DNA of 64,000 nt, taken from the NCBI RefSeq assembly GCF_009870125.1, contig NC_046681.1, positions 14,273,001 through 14,337,000 on the forward strand. Direction: 5' to 3'. This stretch comes from Drosophila pseudoobscura (taxonomy: Eukaryota; Arthropoda; Insecta; Diptera; Drosophilidae). The position numbers were made by a program, and so were the translations under genes. This document shows, piece by piece, positions 38,701 through 53,900 of this stretch. Numbering within the stretch: the stretch's first letter is position 1; every line of letters begins with the position of its first letter. Under the pieces are notes generated by a model. That model was not told the origin of the DNA. It made no database searches and saw nothing but the letters and a program-made list of their open reading frames with translations.

Positions 38701-41700
38701 ATTCAATCGAGTTTCGTTTGTTTGGTAATTAGCTTTTGGACACTGTTGTTCTTTCTCTCTCTGTCTCTTCCTCTCCCTCTTCCCCATTTCGTTTCGTTTT
38801 CTTTTCATTTTCCATTTATTTTTCGGTCTCTAGATATTGTGGGGGGAGGGTTTGGAAAACATAAAAACTGTTATAAATACACGGTGATTGAAATCGGGTC
38901 AATAGGTTTAATTTAAGTGTTTATATAATCGATTTGCGAACAGCCGATGAAAATACCTCGACGGGGGCTTATATACCCAAAATGGTAGATCATCTTGGAA
39001 AAACATCTATAGATCAGGTCTTAATATTGTGATTGGGAGACGCTGGCAAATATATTAAGTAAGATTTCGACAGAGGTAGATATCATTCCTGTACAGGAAC
39101 TTATTGTTATCCATAAATGTCTCTGAAACCTTATTCCATTAAATATTTTGCTCCCGAAAGAATGGATCAATCTGTAAGCTTTTCCCCTGACACCCCATCG
39201 CAAAGCCAGAGAGTAGTTCCTTTCACCACAAACGTGTGACCATTAAATAAATACCACAGTTACAGTTACGAGTATATCTGAAAGTTTATCTCTCTATCCG
39301 TATGGCCAAAGGTAGTCCCAGCAAACAGAACAGAACGTAAAGAAGTCGTAAAAATAATTACAACTTATCAATAAATTCGAGCACTAACCTCCAGACCGGT
39401 AGACTCCGTGTCGCCATCCGCAGAGTTCTCCTTCCCTTTTGCAGAGTACTTTACGGAGTATGTACTTCTCTCTGCCCAGCCCTGCGCTCTTCCCATTCTC
39501 TATTTACATTGGGTGGTCGGTCGCGTTTACATGTTGTAAATTATACAAATATCGATCAACAAAGGTGCAAACAAATTCACCTACCAAGTGGGAAGTTCCA
39601 GCGGAGATCTATGGTATCCGATGGTGGTACCATACAGGGGCTTTATTCCAAAACTTTAAAGATCTTTTGACGCGGCTTGATGGGGATCTGAAATAAAGAA
39701 AGCAATGTTTGGAAATATCAATAGATCGTACATTCTTGGTCCTGCAATTCCCGATTTGGTTTAAGCTTAATATTTAACATAGTATTTCTCATTTGAGGAT
39801 TATCTTATTGTTAAAGGAGCGCCTGCAGCAGATACCCTATATTTGGGCACATAGGAACAGGAACCCGTACAATGTCAATAATTACAATACAAATTGCTGT
39901 TTGTATAAATCGGGTCATAAATATTTATACACATTTCCCATTTACGCGTTTTCTCTTTCGATCTACGGTGCAAGGCAGCAGTACCAGTACTACTATGTAG
40001 TTACAGCCATGGTTTACAGAGAGTGGGAGTAGGGGGCTGTGGGTGCTATAAAACCGGAGTTTTATTTCAATCTGCCGCCTCTAGGTTAAATATATGGGCC
40101 TATCGACGACTACAGCGCAATCGATCTGTAACCCACCATCGCGTACCGAGGCTCTGATGATTAGATAAGACCCCCCACCCAGAGTCAGAGGCAAAGGCAT
40201 AGGCAGGGGCAGAGAGGCTCGTCCCCAACGCCCGTGCGTTCACGCTTTCCACGGTTCAAAGTCAGTCACGAGTCAGTCAGAGAGTAGATCCAGAGGCAGA
40301 GGCTACTCATCCTGTTTATGCATCTAGAGCCCATCCCATGGCTGCGTTGAGCCCACACGAGCACAGCCCTGAGCAGCAACGAACTATCGATCTATAAAGA
40401 AGCACTAAATCAACAGTCGAACACCGAACACCGCCGCAGCGGAATGGAGTGGAGTAAGAGCTATAAATAAATTATTTATAGCTTCGGTGGTGGAATGGAA
40501 TGAATATTGCCACCACACCACACAGAGGAACACAATACGAGTAGATGGATCGCTGACTGGTATCGGCTCCGGCACGGGTACGGGTTTCGTATCGGGTATG
40601 GGTATCGGGTACCGGTTCTATGGTTGCATAGACCAGACGCTGAGGCAGAGGCGGAGGCGGAATGCACTGCAGACCAAAAGCGAACAAACGAAAATTACTT
40701 TGATAACCGATTGTTGAGTGTGTGTTGATAACTGATAGCCATGTTATTATTAAGGGCCATTAAAATTCTGATTGAAAATTCATGTCAAAAATATATTTTA
40801 TTATCCATTGTAAAAGTTCATTTCATTTTAGTTCAGTTCATGATTACAACCGGGCAATATACATACGTATAGAATCCAATCGCATCGAATCATATCGTAT
40901 TGGATCCAATCGAATCGAATCGTACAGAAACGTTTTTGCTCACAGGCGAGTATGTAGATAGCGTTTTCAAATAAAAACCTGAGTTATACAGTTATCAGAC
41001 TACCTACCATACATGCATGTCTAACTTAAAGACACAATGTAAGGTCCGTTATGGGCTATGACTTTATCATATAAAACCAGAGAATCGAAGATATTGGAAA
41101 TTTTTTTAGAATACTGTTTAATTCGGTCGAATAATCTTCATATTTGGCCTGGGAGCATATTTAAGCACTTTTGGAATATCATCCACCATTCATTACTAAA
41201 AATTAGGAATAATATATCATAAATGTGTTCAACAGTAATGAGAGCTCTTCCATGCAATAACGAAGATTTCTACCTTACAATTTTTGGCTTCTGAAGTCTT
41301 CAGTAAAATATAATTAAATCTGATCTGCAATGTAATCATCTTCCCCTTTTAAACGTATTAAAAATAAATATATTTCTTCAGGTACATCCACTTCATCAAC
41401 ACGAATGAAAAAGCCTATTAAAAGTTTTGTAGCCGTGCTGCAGATGCCGATTCAAAATTCTATGTAAAAGTGCGCAAAGTCAACATCCAAGTATGATCTA
41501 CTCATCCAGGCCTACAACATAGTTTTTATCTCTTACAAAAGACAAAAGATCATCCCAAAGAACTGTCACATAACCTATACCAACTTCCTCCACACCATTG
41601 CCCCAGACATCTTAAGCTCGTTTCTAGTTCCACATACATTCCTTTAGATCTTAATGGATGCACGTCACTCTGTACCGATTCTGGATGTCAGCCAGATTTG

Positions 41701-42639
41701 TAGTTCTCTAATTGGATCTTTGGCGGAGTGACAGAATGGGAAGAATGGAACCAAATCGAGGGGAATCGGAACCAGAGCAGACCTCATTTTGTTCACACTC
41801 CACCCTCCAAGCCTCGCTGCACTAAATTTAGTGTGTAATTCTTTAAATCGTTGCCATGTGTTGGCCAAAACTAAGTGACACAAATACTTTGCACTCGAAG
41901 CTGGGATCTGGAACGAGCCGGGAAATTCTCGTATTCAAATCTGTGACGAAAACATCGGGAGGAATGTGGGAGCTCGGGGGCTCGTAACACTTATTTATGT
42001 GCCCGATGAAATGGGAACATTAGCTCTGTGTGTTTTGTAAATATTTGTCATAATTCCGAGATGGGGGACGACGACAACGACAACATCGAAGCGACATGTG
42101 CGACGATCCACCAGACAAAAAACCAGACGCCCTGCCCTGTCTTAGGGAGCATTTGGGGAGAGATCTGCCACTGCCACTGCCACTGCCTCTGAATATTTGT
42201 ACTCCAAGTAGTGCTTTTAATGTCGCAATTAAATGCATGAGTTTTTAAAAATTAGATGCCTGTCAAAAATTTCTTATTTATGGGACACAAAAAGCTTTGT
42301 TCAAAAGAAAAAAAGAGTCCCCCTGAAGCTTAGAAGCTAAAAAAAACGATTGGGGTTGCATTATAGTCGGGTCTGAAAAGATCCATGAGAAATCTGTGAC
42401 TTGTTGTACGGTAATTCTCATCATGAATATGGAGATCTAGCAGACAGGGAAATATTGATATTTAGAGGGGGCTTTCTAGGTCAATCCAAATGATTTCAAT
42501 GTGCTACAAGTTCTCCTAACATCTAAATTCTTAATACAGCTTTTAATATAAAATAATCTTGGAGATTAAATAGATATTTATCAACGGTAAATAGTTTCTA
42601 GTGGATTTTTCTACGATTAACTACGGATGGTGAACTTTG

Positions 42640-42880
42640 TACTGAGTGCACCATACATAGGAGATCTAAGTAGTCTAAGTATTCCGTATTCTAAGATCGG
42701 ACGAACCAGCGACGTATGTGTAGAGAGCCTTTGTTATATAGGGGTCGTCAAATTCCTTTGACCACCTCTTTATAAACCTAAGCACAGCCCATGGCTTTAT
42801 TTACCACGGTAGAAATATGCTCAGAAAACTTTAGGTTGGTGTCTAATAAATCCCCAAGATCATCCACCAGGGTAGTTCTC
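42640..42880 (-). mobile_element. Decayed non-LTR retrotransposon RT fragment, second copy
   Basis: This is homologous to 2880-3118 in the same orientation, sharing for example TTTGTTATATAGGGGTCG, GACCACCTCTTTATAA and AAGATCATCCACCAGG. Translation of the minus strand across a frameshift gives VDDLG, KFSEHIST, KRWSKEFDDPYITKALYT and similar RT-like segments. Stops and shifts make it non-functional. No flanking target duplication or poly(A) tail is evident. Confidence 0.6.
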
Positions 42881-43809
42881 TCAAGTAAAGAACCGCATAG
42901 GGTATAGGGAGCCAATTAGCATTTCAAACAAAAAGATTACCTAAATTTAAAAGGTACGACATTGGAAAGATCTGCCATGTCCGACTTATTTTAAACGAAA
43001 CTTCAGTCTGTCGGTAAGAATATTTACCCAGAATAAAGTAATAGATAAAAGATGTGCAGATATTTTCTGAGTGGAATGACTGGAACGACTCTCCCTAGTA
43101 CAATTGTGATCCACCTCCTATCACCATTCCTGACATTCTCCCAACTAAAATCACTTAGCACCCCCTCCAGTTTTTATCGAAGAAGGAAACCCATTGAAAC
43201 CACCTCGTTTTATGGGGGAAATGGTTTCCATTTGAAGTTATGGCCAGAAACCAATTGCGAATCGCGAATGCCAACTCAAAGTCACACACACAAAGCGAAA
43301 AGGTAATTGGGGGATAGAAATGCTATGCTCTGTACAAGTGTGAAAGCTTTTGCCGTGTGGTGGCGCAACACTTGAGTGCCGTCAAGGGGGGTGTGTGGCA
43401 GTGTGGAACCACTTGAAATTAAATGGCGTGGGGCACTTCAAATGGTACTGGAAGACAACAGCGATTACAACAAAGCGATGGATGGCCACGAAAGATCGAG
43501 ACACGGTGAGAACGCCCCCTGTCCCCCCTAACCTTCTTAGAGGAAGGTAAAACCAAAGGCCAACAAACACGCACCACGCACAAGCACACATGCCCCGGAA
43601 CCCCTACCCACTCTCTGAAGACAGACCCCAACCACCAGTACGATCCAGAGTGAAACCATTGTTCGTTCTGGCCGGCGCATTGATTTTTGAACGAATCAAA
43701 GCGGTACGCGCACTAAAAATACCAACAACAACACCAGCAACAGGCATACCAAATCCAGATTAAGTTCCAAGTATGCTGGAAAGGGGGCGTGGCCTCAAAC
43801 AAAGCAGGG

Positions 43810-44245
43810 GTGATAGAGAGAGAGCGAGATAACTGGCAAATGCAAGTGCAAGAGCAGGATGGACAGTATAAAGCACCAGCAATATGGTGGTGTGTGTTCC
43901 AATTCCATTTCGTTTCTGAACAGCACTATTATTGGAAGTGTAGTAGGTGGTGCCGTTTCACTCGCACCCATCCAGATAGCGGTTGTGGGGTTGGTTGCTT
44001 GCTTGAGTTGGAATAAGTTGGTCTGGTTGGAATGGAGCGCTCTCTTGCTCTCTTGTTCAGTTCTAAACAGACGTTACACTCGGGCGGAAACCGAAACCAC
44101 GGACCTTACCGTTAAAATCGCGTCAGCTCTCTTCTCATCTCTCTCTCGCAGCACTGCGGCACGACGCGACGCTGACCAAATCCAGATTTCTTCCAATCTT
44201 GGCGAAATCGCAATCGAGAATTCAGAGAGCGAGCGAGCGTCGTGT
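43810..44245 (+). promoter_or_regulatory. GAGA-rich probable promoter/5'UTR region of the zinc-finger gene
   Basis: Repeated GAGAG/CTCTC words occur at ~43815-43830, 44038-44055, 44128-44153 and 44224-44235, a pattern bound by Trithorax-like (GAGA factor) at developmental promoters. A TCAGTT initiator-like word lies at 44057-44062 with no TATA box. If it is the start, the 5'UTR is ~680 nt. The start site is only a guess. Confidence 0.35.
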
Positions 44246-44740
44246 GGTGTTCCGATAAACGTTCCGGACAGAAAGTCAAGTGCACAAATCCGACGTCGAA
44301 ACACAGATTCACTCTCAGCCCAGGCGCCGGCGTCAGCAGCAGCAGCAGCAGCAACAGTACGCTCCCAGTGTTCCATTGGATTCCACTCTTCGACTTCGAC
44401 TTGGACTCGGAATCGGGGCCGTGATTAGGTTTTACGGTTTAGTCCGCTCGATGCCTCCGAACCCAACAGTAGCTCCTCCAATCCAATGGCCAGCAGCAGC
44501 AGCTGAAGCTGAAGCTAAAATCTGAAATCTGTGACACTTTCTATTCAGTCGTGCGCGTGAACACAGCCCGCTTCCGTATCAGTGTCCGTATTCGCATTCG
44601 TATCCGTTGCCGCATCCGTGTCCCATGCCGTCGCGTAAACTCCAAACAGTTCCAGTGCACAAGCCAAAGAAGAACAACCAAAGTTAGGATCTAAGAATAG
44701 TTCCAAAAATATATTTTAAAAACTCAATCAGTGCCCAAAG

Positions 44741-44908
44741 ATGGACGTGGCCAAGCTGCAAGCGAATCCGGGCCAGCATCTTCTGCATTCGGCTGCCACG
44801 GCGGCACCGCCCGCCCATCAGCACCACCTGCCCCTCGACTACAGTTTGGGGAATTTCAAGCCTGCCATTGCCGCCGACTTTCCTGGAAATCCATTCCTAA
44901 CCAGTCCG

Positions 44909-44941
<33 letters not shown>

Positions 44942-47900
44942 GCGTCATCGTCAACATCTTCCTCCTCCACATCGTCCATCGCATCGCTGCAGGTCCGGGA
45001 TCTCAGTGCGTTGACCGCCATGGCCACGATACCCTCGCCCACCCAGCTGCTCCACCAGCGGATGCAGCAGGCCCAAATCTCGGTGGACGCCGCACTGGGG
45101 CACCACCAGCAGCCCACCCACACCCACCCACAGCAACAGCAACAGCCACAGATGCCGCCGGCATCCACATCGCCTCGGGACTACGCGCCCATGTCTGCCT
45201 TCAAGGCGGTGCTACCCAAGAAACGTACTCCCGACGGTAAGTACTCGGATGAAGGGATTTATTTAACTTCTGGTTAAAAGTGTGTGTGTGTGTAAAAATG
45301 TGTAAATATTGAAAATTTGTGATATATTGCAAAAATGGGAAATCTAGTTGAGTTATAGTGGATTACAGAAGCCATAAATAGGTACCTATGTACACATGAA
45401 TATTTTGTTCCTTTCGAACTGAATCATAGTTAGAAACATGGAAAAATCAAGAAAATCAAATCGCCAAAATCAATGAGATAATTGCTTGAACATATATATC
45501 TAAAGAAGGGCAGGAAGATTCAGCATAATTAAACTGGAGGACTTTCCTAGCAGGGATTATTATTATTTTCAAACTATTTATGTAGTACGAGTTTTACTTC
45601 TATATACTTTGATATTTTATTCATGATTTGATCTATCTGTAGAACGCATTCATACTTATCTCTGGTTGATTAATGAAACAATACATGTTGTTTCTATGAA
45701 AAATTATTAAAAATAGAGATTACCGCTCCATAAAATAATCAAAACAATTTTTTAAATTTCCTCGGACTTTGATAAGTTTTTGGTGTTTTAAGATAAGTTC
45801 AACTTAACCTGAGAGCAATTTCATTGAAATCCATTTTGGTCTACGATTTTGATAAGATTAAAATACAGGTTTGATGATTCCAGCATGATTATACAGATTT
45901 CATTGATATAACTAAATAGTTTTGCAATGATAATTATCAAAAAGGGTTGCAATTTTTAAATGGTTTTTAGAAAAATAAAAATACAAAGTAATTTCGGGAT
46001 AAAATGCAAAAGTATTATTATGATAAAATGATTTAAGAATAAGCGAAATATACATCGGTTTGCTATTAAAGATTCAACCTTGCACAGAGCTTTGCAAACA
46101 ATTTTTATCCCAAATACTCAACTCAAAAATAAGCCTCAAAGTTACATTTCCTTAGTATTTGCCTTTTAAAAATGTTCAAATTTTAATTTGTTCAGCCCCC
46201 AAACAGGTTGCAACCAGATCCATGCAACAAAAACAGACAAAACCAAACCATGTACATGGGCCCAAAAAGAGCAGCGACATAAATCGCCCAACATGCCGAA
46301 TGCCAGAAAATGTTAAAAATTTATTTGAATAATGTGTGATTTTAAAATATTGCAATGTCCGTGTGGCAGTGGCAGTGTCCATTTCAATGGTCATCCAGCA
46401 GCCATGCAGCGAGAGCTTCACGTGGTGTTCGTTTAATTGGAAAAAAACCCCAAGTTCAGCTGGTGGGAAAAGCGTGAAAAACAAGAGCAGGGCAAAGCTG
46501 GAGGAGAAGGATGTGGCAAATATTCATTATTCCGTTTGTGTATGGGTGAGAGTTCTCTGTGCTGTATAAATGTGCCTGTTTGTCTGTGTGTCTGGGCTTC
46601 CGTGTGGGGCGCTTAATGTGCATATCTTCTGTGCGGACATTGGGGCGGACAAATGGATATCGGGGATTGAAAAATCCATAGCTGAACCACAGATACACAG
46701 ATACCCGGATACGGGGCCAGAAAATAAACGGACAAAACACGGTCCAGTCGGCTTTATAAGTATGAGTGTGTCCGTATCTGTGTGCGTGTGAGGCAGACAC
46801 GCCGTTGTCATCGCCATCGCAGTTGAATTTCAAATATGAGCATTGAATGAATGAATGAGAATGCTTGGCTCTCTCTCTCTTTATCTCTCTCCTTCTCTGC
46901 CTCAGTTACATACACTCTCACAAAAACACACACTCACACAGATGCAGATACAGATACAGCGGAGAGTGGCATCAGAGGCAGCGACAAGCGGATTTCATTT
47001 ACCGGCATTACATGTATCCCACGGATATGTTTTTAGCTCTATCTCTCTCTCTGTACTGTTTTGCCCCCCCCCCCCCCCCACACACACATCCGACATGGAT
47101 ATGCGGAAAAGCACACTCTCAACCACACAAAAATACACACACACTTATACAGTTGCACTGAATTTTCAATTCCGTTTGCCGCGACATGCTTTCCTCTGAC
47201 GCTTTTCCTCTTTCCTTTTTTGGCTTTTTTTGTGTGTGTGTTGCTTTCATTCTCTAGCGAAAATGAATTTCGCTTTGTTTGTGGAAATATCTTTTCCGTT
47301 TTTCCGTTTTTGCTTTTTTGTTGTGGAAAATATTTGTTGATGCGGCCTTACCTTCTCTCTGCGATGGGATATGGGATCTGGTGACTGATTGGCCCCAGTC
47401 CTGCGTGTGCGAGACTGGAATCCATGTGGAAATCTCTTTGGCTTCAACTCCAAATCCCAGTAACTTGATTACTTTTAAAGATACATCATGCGAGTATGGT
47501 GTTCTGGGGGCCTTAATTGTGCAAATTATATCGTTTCCCAGAGTGTGAAACTAATAATGATATCTCATACATAATTACACAACCTTGCCCCGAAAGGTCA
47601 ATCGAATATTTCATCTCCTATGTGTGTGGGATCATCTTGAGTGTTTGTCATACTCGTTCCAGAACGCCTCCGTACGGTGTGTGACTCAATTAATGCGACT
47701 CTTCCTCTAATGCTTTGGACACACAAAAAATATAGAACTTTGACACCGTCGTCGCGACGTGGGTGACTCACGAATTAAGTTAAATTACAAGTATGAATAT
47801 TGCTCAGACCCCAGACTAACTGCCAACTAATAGTCTGCACAGGTCAAGGGTTAAATGACTGAAAGAACACAAATTAGTTGAACGGAGACCACAGCAATGC

Positions 47901-50900
47901 ATTGATTCATAGATACTCGTACAAAGTACAAGCCAAGCATACTTTTCGAATGATATCAGTCCAGAAAAATCAGAACAGAAACGGGGGTGGGGTGTCTTGG
48001 AAATCAGAAGTAAACATGCGCCCCCATAAATTATATTCATGATTTACTGTGACTCGACTATCGGCAGATAGATGTGGAATATACCTTATATATGGTACAC
48101 CGAATTCATCGATATAAATTCAATAATAAATTTGTTAAGCCATTTTCAATCACACCAAACAATTGAACAGCGATTCGAATCAATTAAAAAGGCAATCGAA
48201 ATATCCTATCGAATAAATAAACCAAACCGCTTGCCAATCGTTCACTCACCCATACAGTGCCACCTATAAGTATACATACGATACATACATGTGTGATGTG
48301 TCGCTCTCAAGAGGTTTGCTAATCAGAAAGAATTATAAGGGAACTTTGCTTTTACCAGCGTGAAGTGAAATCGCTGGAAGATTGCTATAAATTTCGAGTC
48401 TCCTACGATTCTAGAAGCGGCAGATAATTGACTTGGGCATACTCCAAGAAAACGAGGAAAAATTCCGAATGAATGTAAAATAAATAATTTGTAAGAGTGC
48501 CTAAATTTATATTTCTACTTTTTTAAATATTAATAATTTATTTTTGAATTTATAATGCTAGGGTCAAGACTCCTGCACACTAGCCTCGCTCGTGTGCCCT
48601 ACCCGTCTCACTCGCTTCACTCTTTCGGCTCCGATATGAGTTTTATATAATAGAGAGATAAAAATTTAATAAATATAAAAATATACAACAATTTGTAAAA
48701 CCACATAGCAGGGCATTCTCTGGTCGAGTGCAATCCACGCATTTTGTGCGATTGCAATACAGCTCGAGTATCTACACCTCCTTATTGATCAATAACAAAT
48801 TGTAGCAAGGAAAATCAGAGCAATATTTATGAAATTTTTACGACACACGTCGTAATCATTGGCAACTCATCGCCTGTCATATATTTTTCAACTTCTCCTT
48901 CTCACAAGTAGACGAAAATTGGGCATTGTAAATCTATAATAAAGATATCCGAAAACCCACCAGCCAGACAGTACGCCAAATAAAAAGAAAGCCACTCATG
49001 CCATAGAGAACCCAGTGTCTCTGCCTTAAACTCGTGTATCTGCCAGATACAAACCTACACACACACACACACATAGATAGGAGTGGCGGAGAGGTGGGTG
49101 GGGGCGCAAAGGCTTGTGTAGACAGTTAACGAACGCATACACCGCACCGCACCGCACACGCGTTATGATTTACGATCCTGAGGTAAATGTTAAATACATA
49201 ACGACAGCTAAACATGTCAATATCCTCTCTGAGGCCAGTTGTAAAATCGAAAGAGTAAAAGTATCATAAAGTAAGCGACGCGACCGATAGGTACACAAAG
49301 GCAAAGCCAAACCACAAGGAAAACCTTCCCTTCCGCATACTAGTTCATGCAACATTAAGAAAATATAAATACTACAAGTCGAGTCCAGCCACAAATTTTT
49401 TTTTGTTCAATATTTATGGCCTGTATTTCGTTTTGGTTTATCATCGCTTGGAATGTTTGACAAAGAAAAATCAATTTCCAAACCGAACCGAACAAACCCT
49501 TGCATTTGTCACGTTCGCTGTTTGAATATTGAAATCAGGATTCGACCCGATTCGATCGATTCTTTCTCCCTCGCTGATGGTATGAGAAACTGCGATTTTC
49601 GATATCAAATTTTTTTTGTACTGTCATAAAAGCTACCAGTAGATATCAGGCTTATGGCAATCATAAACCCCAATCGCAGATATCCGGCAATGCGAGGCGG
49701 TACTCAAGGTACTCGTATTCGTATTCGTATTCGTACTCGTGCTCGTATGACACAATGAAACGGCTTTGAACCCCAAATCCAAGCCAAAAAATCAAAGGAA
49801 TTGATTAATTCGCATTGAGGTAAAAGTTATTTATAAATCAGATTTGTCGACGGTGCGTACCATAACTGTAACACGGTGGAAAATGCTATGGGAAAAAGTT
49901 TGGAAACAGTAGATTGTAATAAATATGATAGCTCCATAATTATACGATAAATAATTTAATTAAAAAGATCCATCATATTAAATCTTGAATAAATGATTTT
50001 TACCAACATCTGATGGCGTTATATGACAGACCATAATTATTCAAACTATTCAACATATTTATGGGAACTCTACTAACTTGAATTGTTAATGCCATACCCT
50101 GCCGAAACGCACTGTATAATCTACTGCTAGAAATCACGAAATTCTTTCACCCAGTCTTTTCCTGAGCAAAGTTCGAAGACAGGAAATTAGTATATATAAA
50201 TTCGGAAATTGAACGAATCAACAAAAGTCCACAAAATGAGCAAACCACCAATTAAATGTCATTTATCAGCTAGAGGGGCAAAAAGAAGGTACAAATTGTA
50301 GTTAAAAGTTTAGATAGCCTTCTGATTTATGGCCCCCCAGCGATAAGCAGACGGGGGAACAGGAAAGGGGGCCTGGGGGATTGAGGGGTAGGGTGCTGAA
50401 GGGTCTAGACAACGTATGGCCAGTCGATTGATTTGCAGTGTAAAAATAAATAATGTAATTGCAATTGCGATATTTGCGAGGTTGCATCAAAGGAGAGACA
50501 CCGCGGATCGACTGATAGAAGCGGGACAGTTGACAACTGTTCTGCCGTTCTACCGTTCAATCGTTCAATCTTTCAATTGTTCAACCGCACTAGGGGATTC
50601 TCTGGGAACTGCCAACTGAGTTGTGAGTGGTGTTTGGATACGCAATCCCCATCTAATGCCACTCAACGAGTGGAGCTTACGCCAGGCTAAAGAGCTCTGT
50701 CGTCCTACCACTGATACGAGTACGAGTATACCATCGGCATCGATAGGGATAGGGGAATGTGAATGGAAATGGATTGAAATTAAATCCAAATCGAAATCCC
50801 AACTGAAATCCAAATCGAAATTGAAACCGAAATCGAACGAAATCTCAACGTATCCGATAATCATGAGCACACACACACATTCCACATTCTGGCACTGGCA

Positions 50901-53900
50901 ACACGGCAGACCACAGACCGACAGACCTGCACAGACCAAATCATGGCCTAATCTATCTAACCGTTCACAGTTTATGGCCCCCTCTTCTGGTCATATCGCT
51001 GCGTCCATGGCCCTACGGGCTACGGGCTCCGGCCTCCGGTCTCTATATTATTTATATTGCACTGTTTTCTTTCATATTTTTATTTGTCGTATTACCACTT
51101 TCATATTTGCCGAAAGCTAAATTTGTTTTTATATTATTATGGCCCCAGGCAGGCCGGTCTCCGACTACTGTTGCCTTCCTCCCGGTACTCTCTCCTAGAA
51201 CTCATTTCATCGATAACTTCTTTGGCAAAACTACCTGCAAAAATTGCTCCCGCTCGTGTGGCGCCTTGTGACGGTTTCACTTAACTGATTTCGCACTCAA
51301 ACGAAGAGGGTGTTGTAAATTCTGGAAAGATTGAATATGAAAATACACCCAAAATGAGCTACGTTTTCATTGGCATGTGCGCCAAATCCGCCTAGATTTA
51401 TTATTTAACTTACTTAAACATTTTTCAAATTTTCCAATCTAATTATAACATTTCTTTGGAACAACATCTTTATTGTTGTGCTTCTTAAAAGAGAATGGAT
51501 GCCAGGTCATCCAATGACTTAGGAGTTTTAAGGTGTATTTAGCATACTGCCTTCCCATAGGCTACTCAATCGATAGACTCTTCAAAGAAATGTCTTCCAA
51601 TTAGATATTCCAATCTTCCACACAACATACCATAATATATCGATTCAAAGCTCCGAAAAAACCTTTTATAATTTGCCAAAAAACTCCCATAAAATTATAA
51701 AACATATTACAATAATTAACACCTCCTCCAATAGCAGCAGGACGAACCCCAAGCCCTTTCGGCAATCGTTAGCCCCAACCAAAACAGTAATGGCTGCAAA
51801 TCGCCCCAAAACAATAATAATCCTGGCATAAGCCTGACAATGGCCCACAGCAGCCATCCCATCCGCCCACAGACTGAGTGTTCGGGGGACTGGGGACGGG
51901 GCCAAAAGGACACAAAACAGACAGACAAGAGGGTGAGAGGAGGCCTTCCCATCCTCCGCCCACAGGATAACAATGATTTCAATTACCATGCAGTGTCGAA
52001 TAATTATTTTACCTTCTTCTTTTTTTGTTGTGTTTGTTGTTTGTGAACAAGTGCGTGGACTGTGCGTGAATATTGCTCCCGGGCGGATAAAAACAGATGA
52101 ACATCGACGCACCCACAGCCCAGAGAGGGGAAGAGGATTTGGTTTGAGGATGAGGATGAGGGTGGACGACGGCTATGTCTAATGTGCACAAATTTATGAC
52201 TTTACTGCCGGCCGTTGAGGGGTCGTTGAAGCAGGAGCTGTGGCAGGATGAGGACCCAGTACTGTGCCACTGCCACTTTGTCAGCCTCCCAGCTTCATCC
52301 CTGGAGCGGCATCGGGCACATGCTTAAGCTCATTATTATCATTTAAACAAGTCGGCTCTACGTGAGCCACCCAGGAGCCAAGAGCCACTCTTGTTCTCTC
52401 CTCTTGTCTTGGGGTTGGCTTTCGTCCTGCTAGTTTTTCGCCAGTTGTCAGCCGACAATTTTCCAAACGTTAAACGTTTCCAGTTTTATTTGTCGACCGA
52501 ATGTTCCCCATGCCATCATCTTTCCTCCCCACACAAGAACAGGTCCTTGGTCTTGGGTTGTGTGCGTGTGGGCACGTTTACGGGTACGGGTATGCGAATC
52601 CTCTCTTCGATTCGTATTCGTTTTCATGGGGCAATGCTCTCGGGACGATTGTGTGCATAATTAGAACGAAAAAGGGTTGGACTGCAACGGGGACTCGGAC
52701 TGGGACTGGGGCACAGCAAATCGACATTTGCCGTAATGCGAATGATTAAAATTTATATATTTTTGGGCGGTGGGGCAAAATAGAAAAGACAGAACATTTT
52801 CCTTTTTAATCAAATTAAAATTACGAATTTTGATTTAATAATTATAGTTGAGAAGTTCTACAAATTCAGAGATTTAAAACTCTTGGAAATCGCTTTCTTC
52901 CTTAGAGGATCTCCAACAAGTGATTTCTGTCTATCAGAGATGACATTTATGTCATCTATAATGCGGATAGGAAGGTATAGTACTAACTGAATAACTCTTG
53001 TTTCACTTTAAAACCTTTCTCTAGAATTAATTGTGCTTGCTGAAGCTCCTTTCCTCTCTCTCATTTTTACGATAATTTTGATCTTCTTTGTTGTATCCAA
53101 CAGTTGCTTAAAGTGTGGGTTCTGGGGGCTTTCCATATTGAAAGGCACTTAAAACCAAAACCAAAAATCCAAAGAGCAACAACACCAACAGAATGACAAT
53201 AAAAACACTTGACACTGTGGCACGAAAGAATGTAGCTAGAAGCACAGACAGAAGCACACTCCCCTCACTCCCCTAACGTATCTGTGTATCTGATGGATAC
53301 AAAGAGATTCCCATTCCCATGCAACTAAATTCTTTCTTTCCGTTTGTGCGTGGGGCGTTTTGTTTATATTTATTTGGCTTTGCGTTTTGCCGCCTCACCG
53401 ACATTTTCCGGAATCAAAGTCCCGCCCCTGTCTTTACCTCCGAGCATATTCTTCCATCCAAAACCTGAGGCCTCATCCCCGTCATCAAGGGGTCTTTGCT
53501 CCGTTACTTTTATCTCCGTGGCGAATTAGAATGTTGTCAAATTGTTATTCTTTTGTAGCGATGCGGATTCATTCATTCATTCATTCATTCGACTCGCCTC
53601 CGGGCCCCGTGTCGCGGTTTGTACCGTTCCGTTCCGTACCCCTTTCCCAACGCATCCTACGCCTGCGCCTGCGTCAATCCAATCCTCAGCGAAATGTCGC
53701 CGTTCTTTTCTCTACGATGTGTGTGCGTGTGTGTGCCGCCCTGCTTTTCTCTGTGTGTTTTCTGTTTTGTCATGCTCCATTTAGCCGAGTGTGGACCGAA
53801 CAGATGTTCTATTTAAACGCACATTATTATTATTTCATTTCGACAGGCGATACGATAGACTCGACTCGACTCCGAGGATGCGGAGTGTACGTCTTCTTTA

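Larger units (their letters stand above)
23975..44740. other. ~20.7-kb region without supportable coding genes
   Basis: Between the minus-strand gene and the senseless-2-like ATG no frame shows protein-like composition, family motifs or phase-consistent splicing. The sequence is AT-rich with scattered homeodomain-like TAAT/ATTA words, simple repeats (TCTG run ~34262-34283, AGATAC run ~36356-36386, AATCG-type run ~40873-40923) and one dead retroelement fragment. The right end (43.8-44.7 kb) should hold the promoter and 5'UTR of the zinc-finger gene. A long flank of this sort usually holds enhancers of a developmental regulator; that is inference. Confidence 0.55.

Noticed and set aside
43859..44428. 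189-residue plus-strand open frame before the zinc-finger gene
   Set aside because: It lies in GAGA-rich promoter/5'UTR sequence, has low-complexity composition and no splice-phase support.
44839..45168. Minus-strand Cys-rich open frame opposite exon 1 of the zinc-finger gene
   Set aside because: It is an antisense shadow of CAG/CAA repeats and has no independent evidence.
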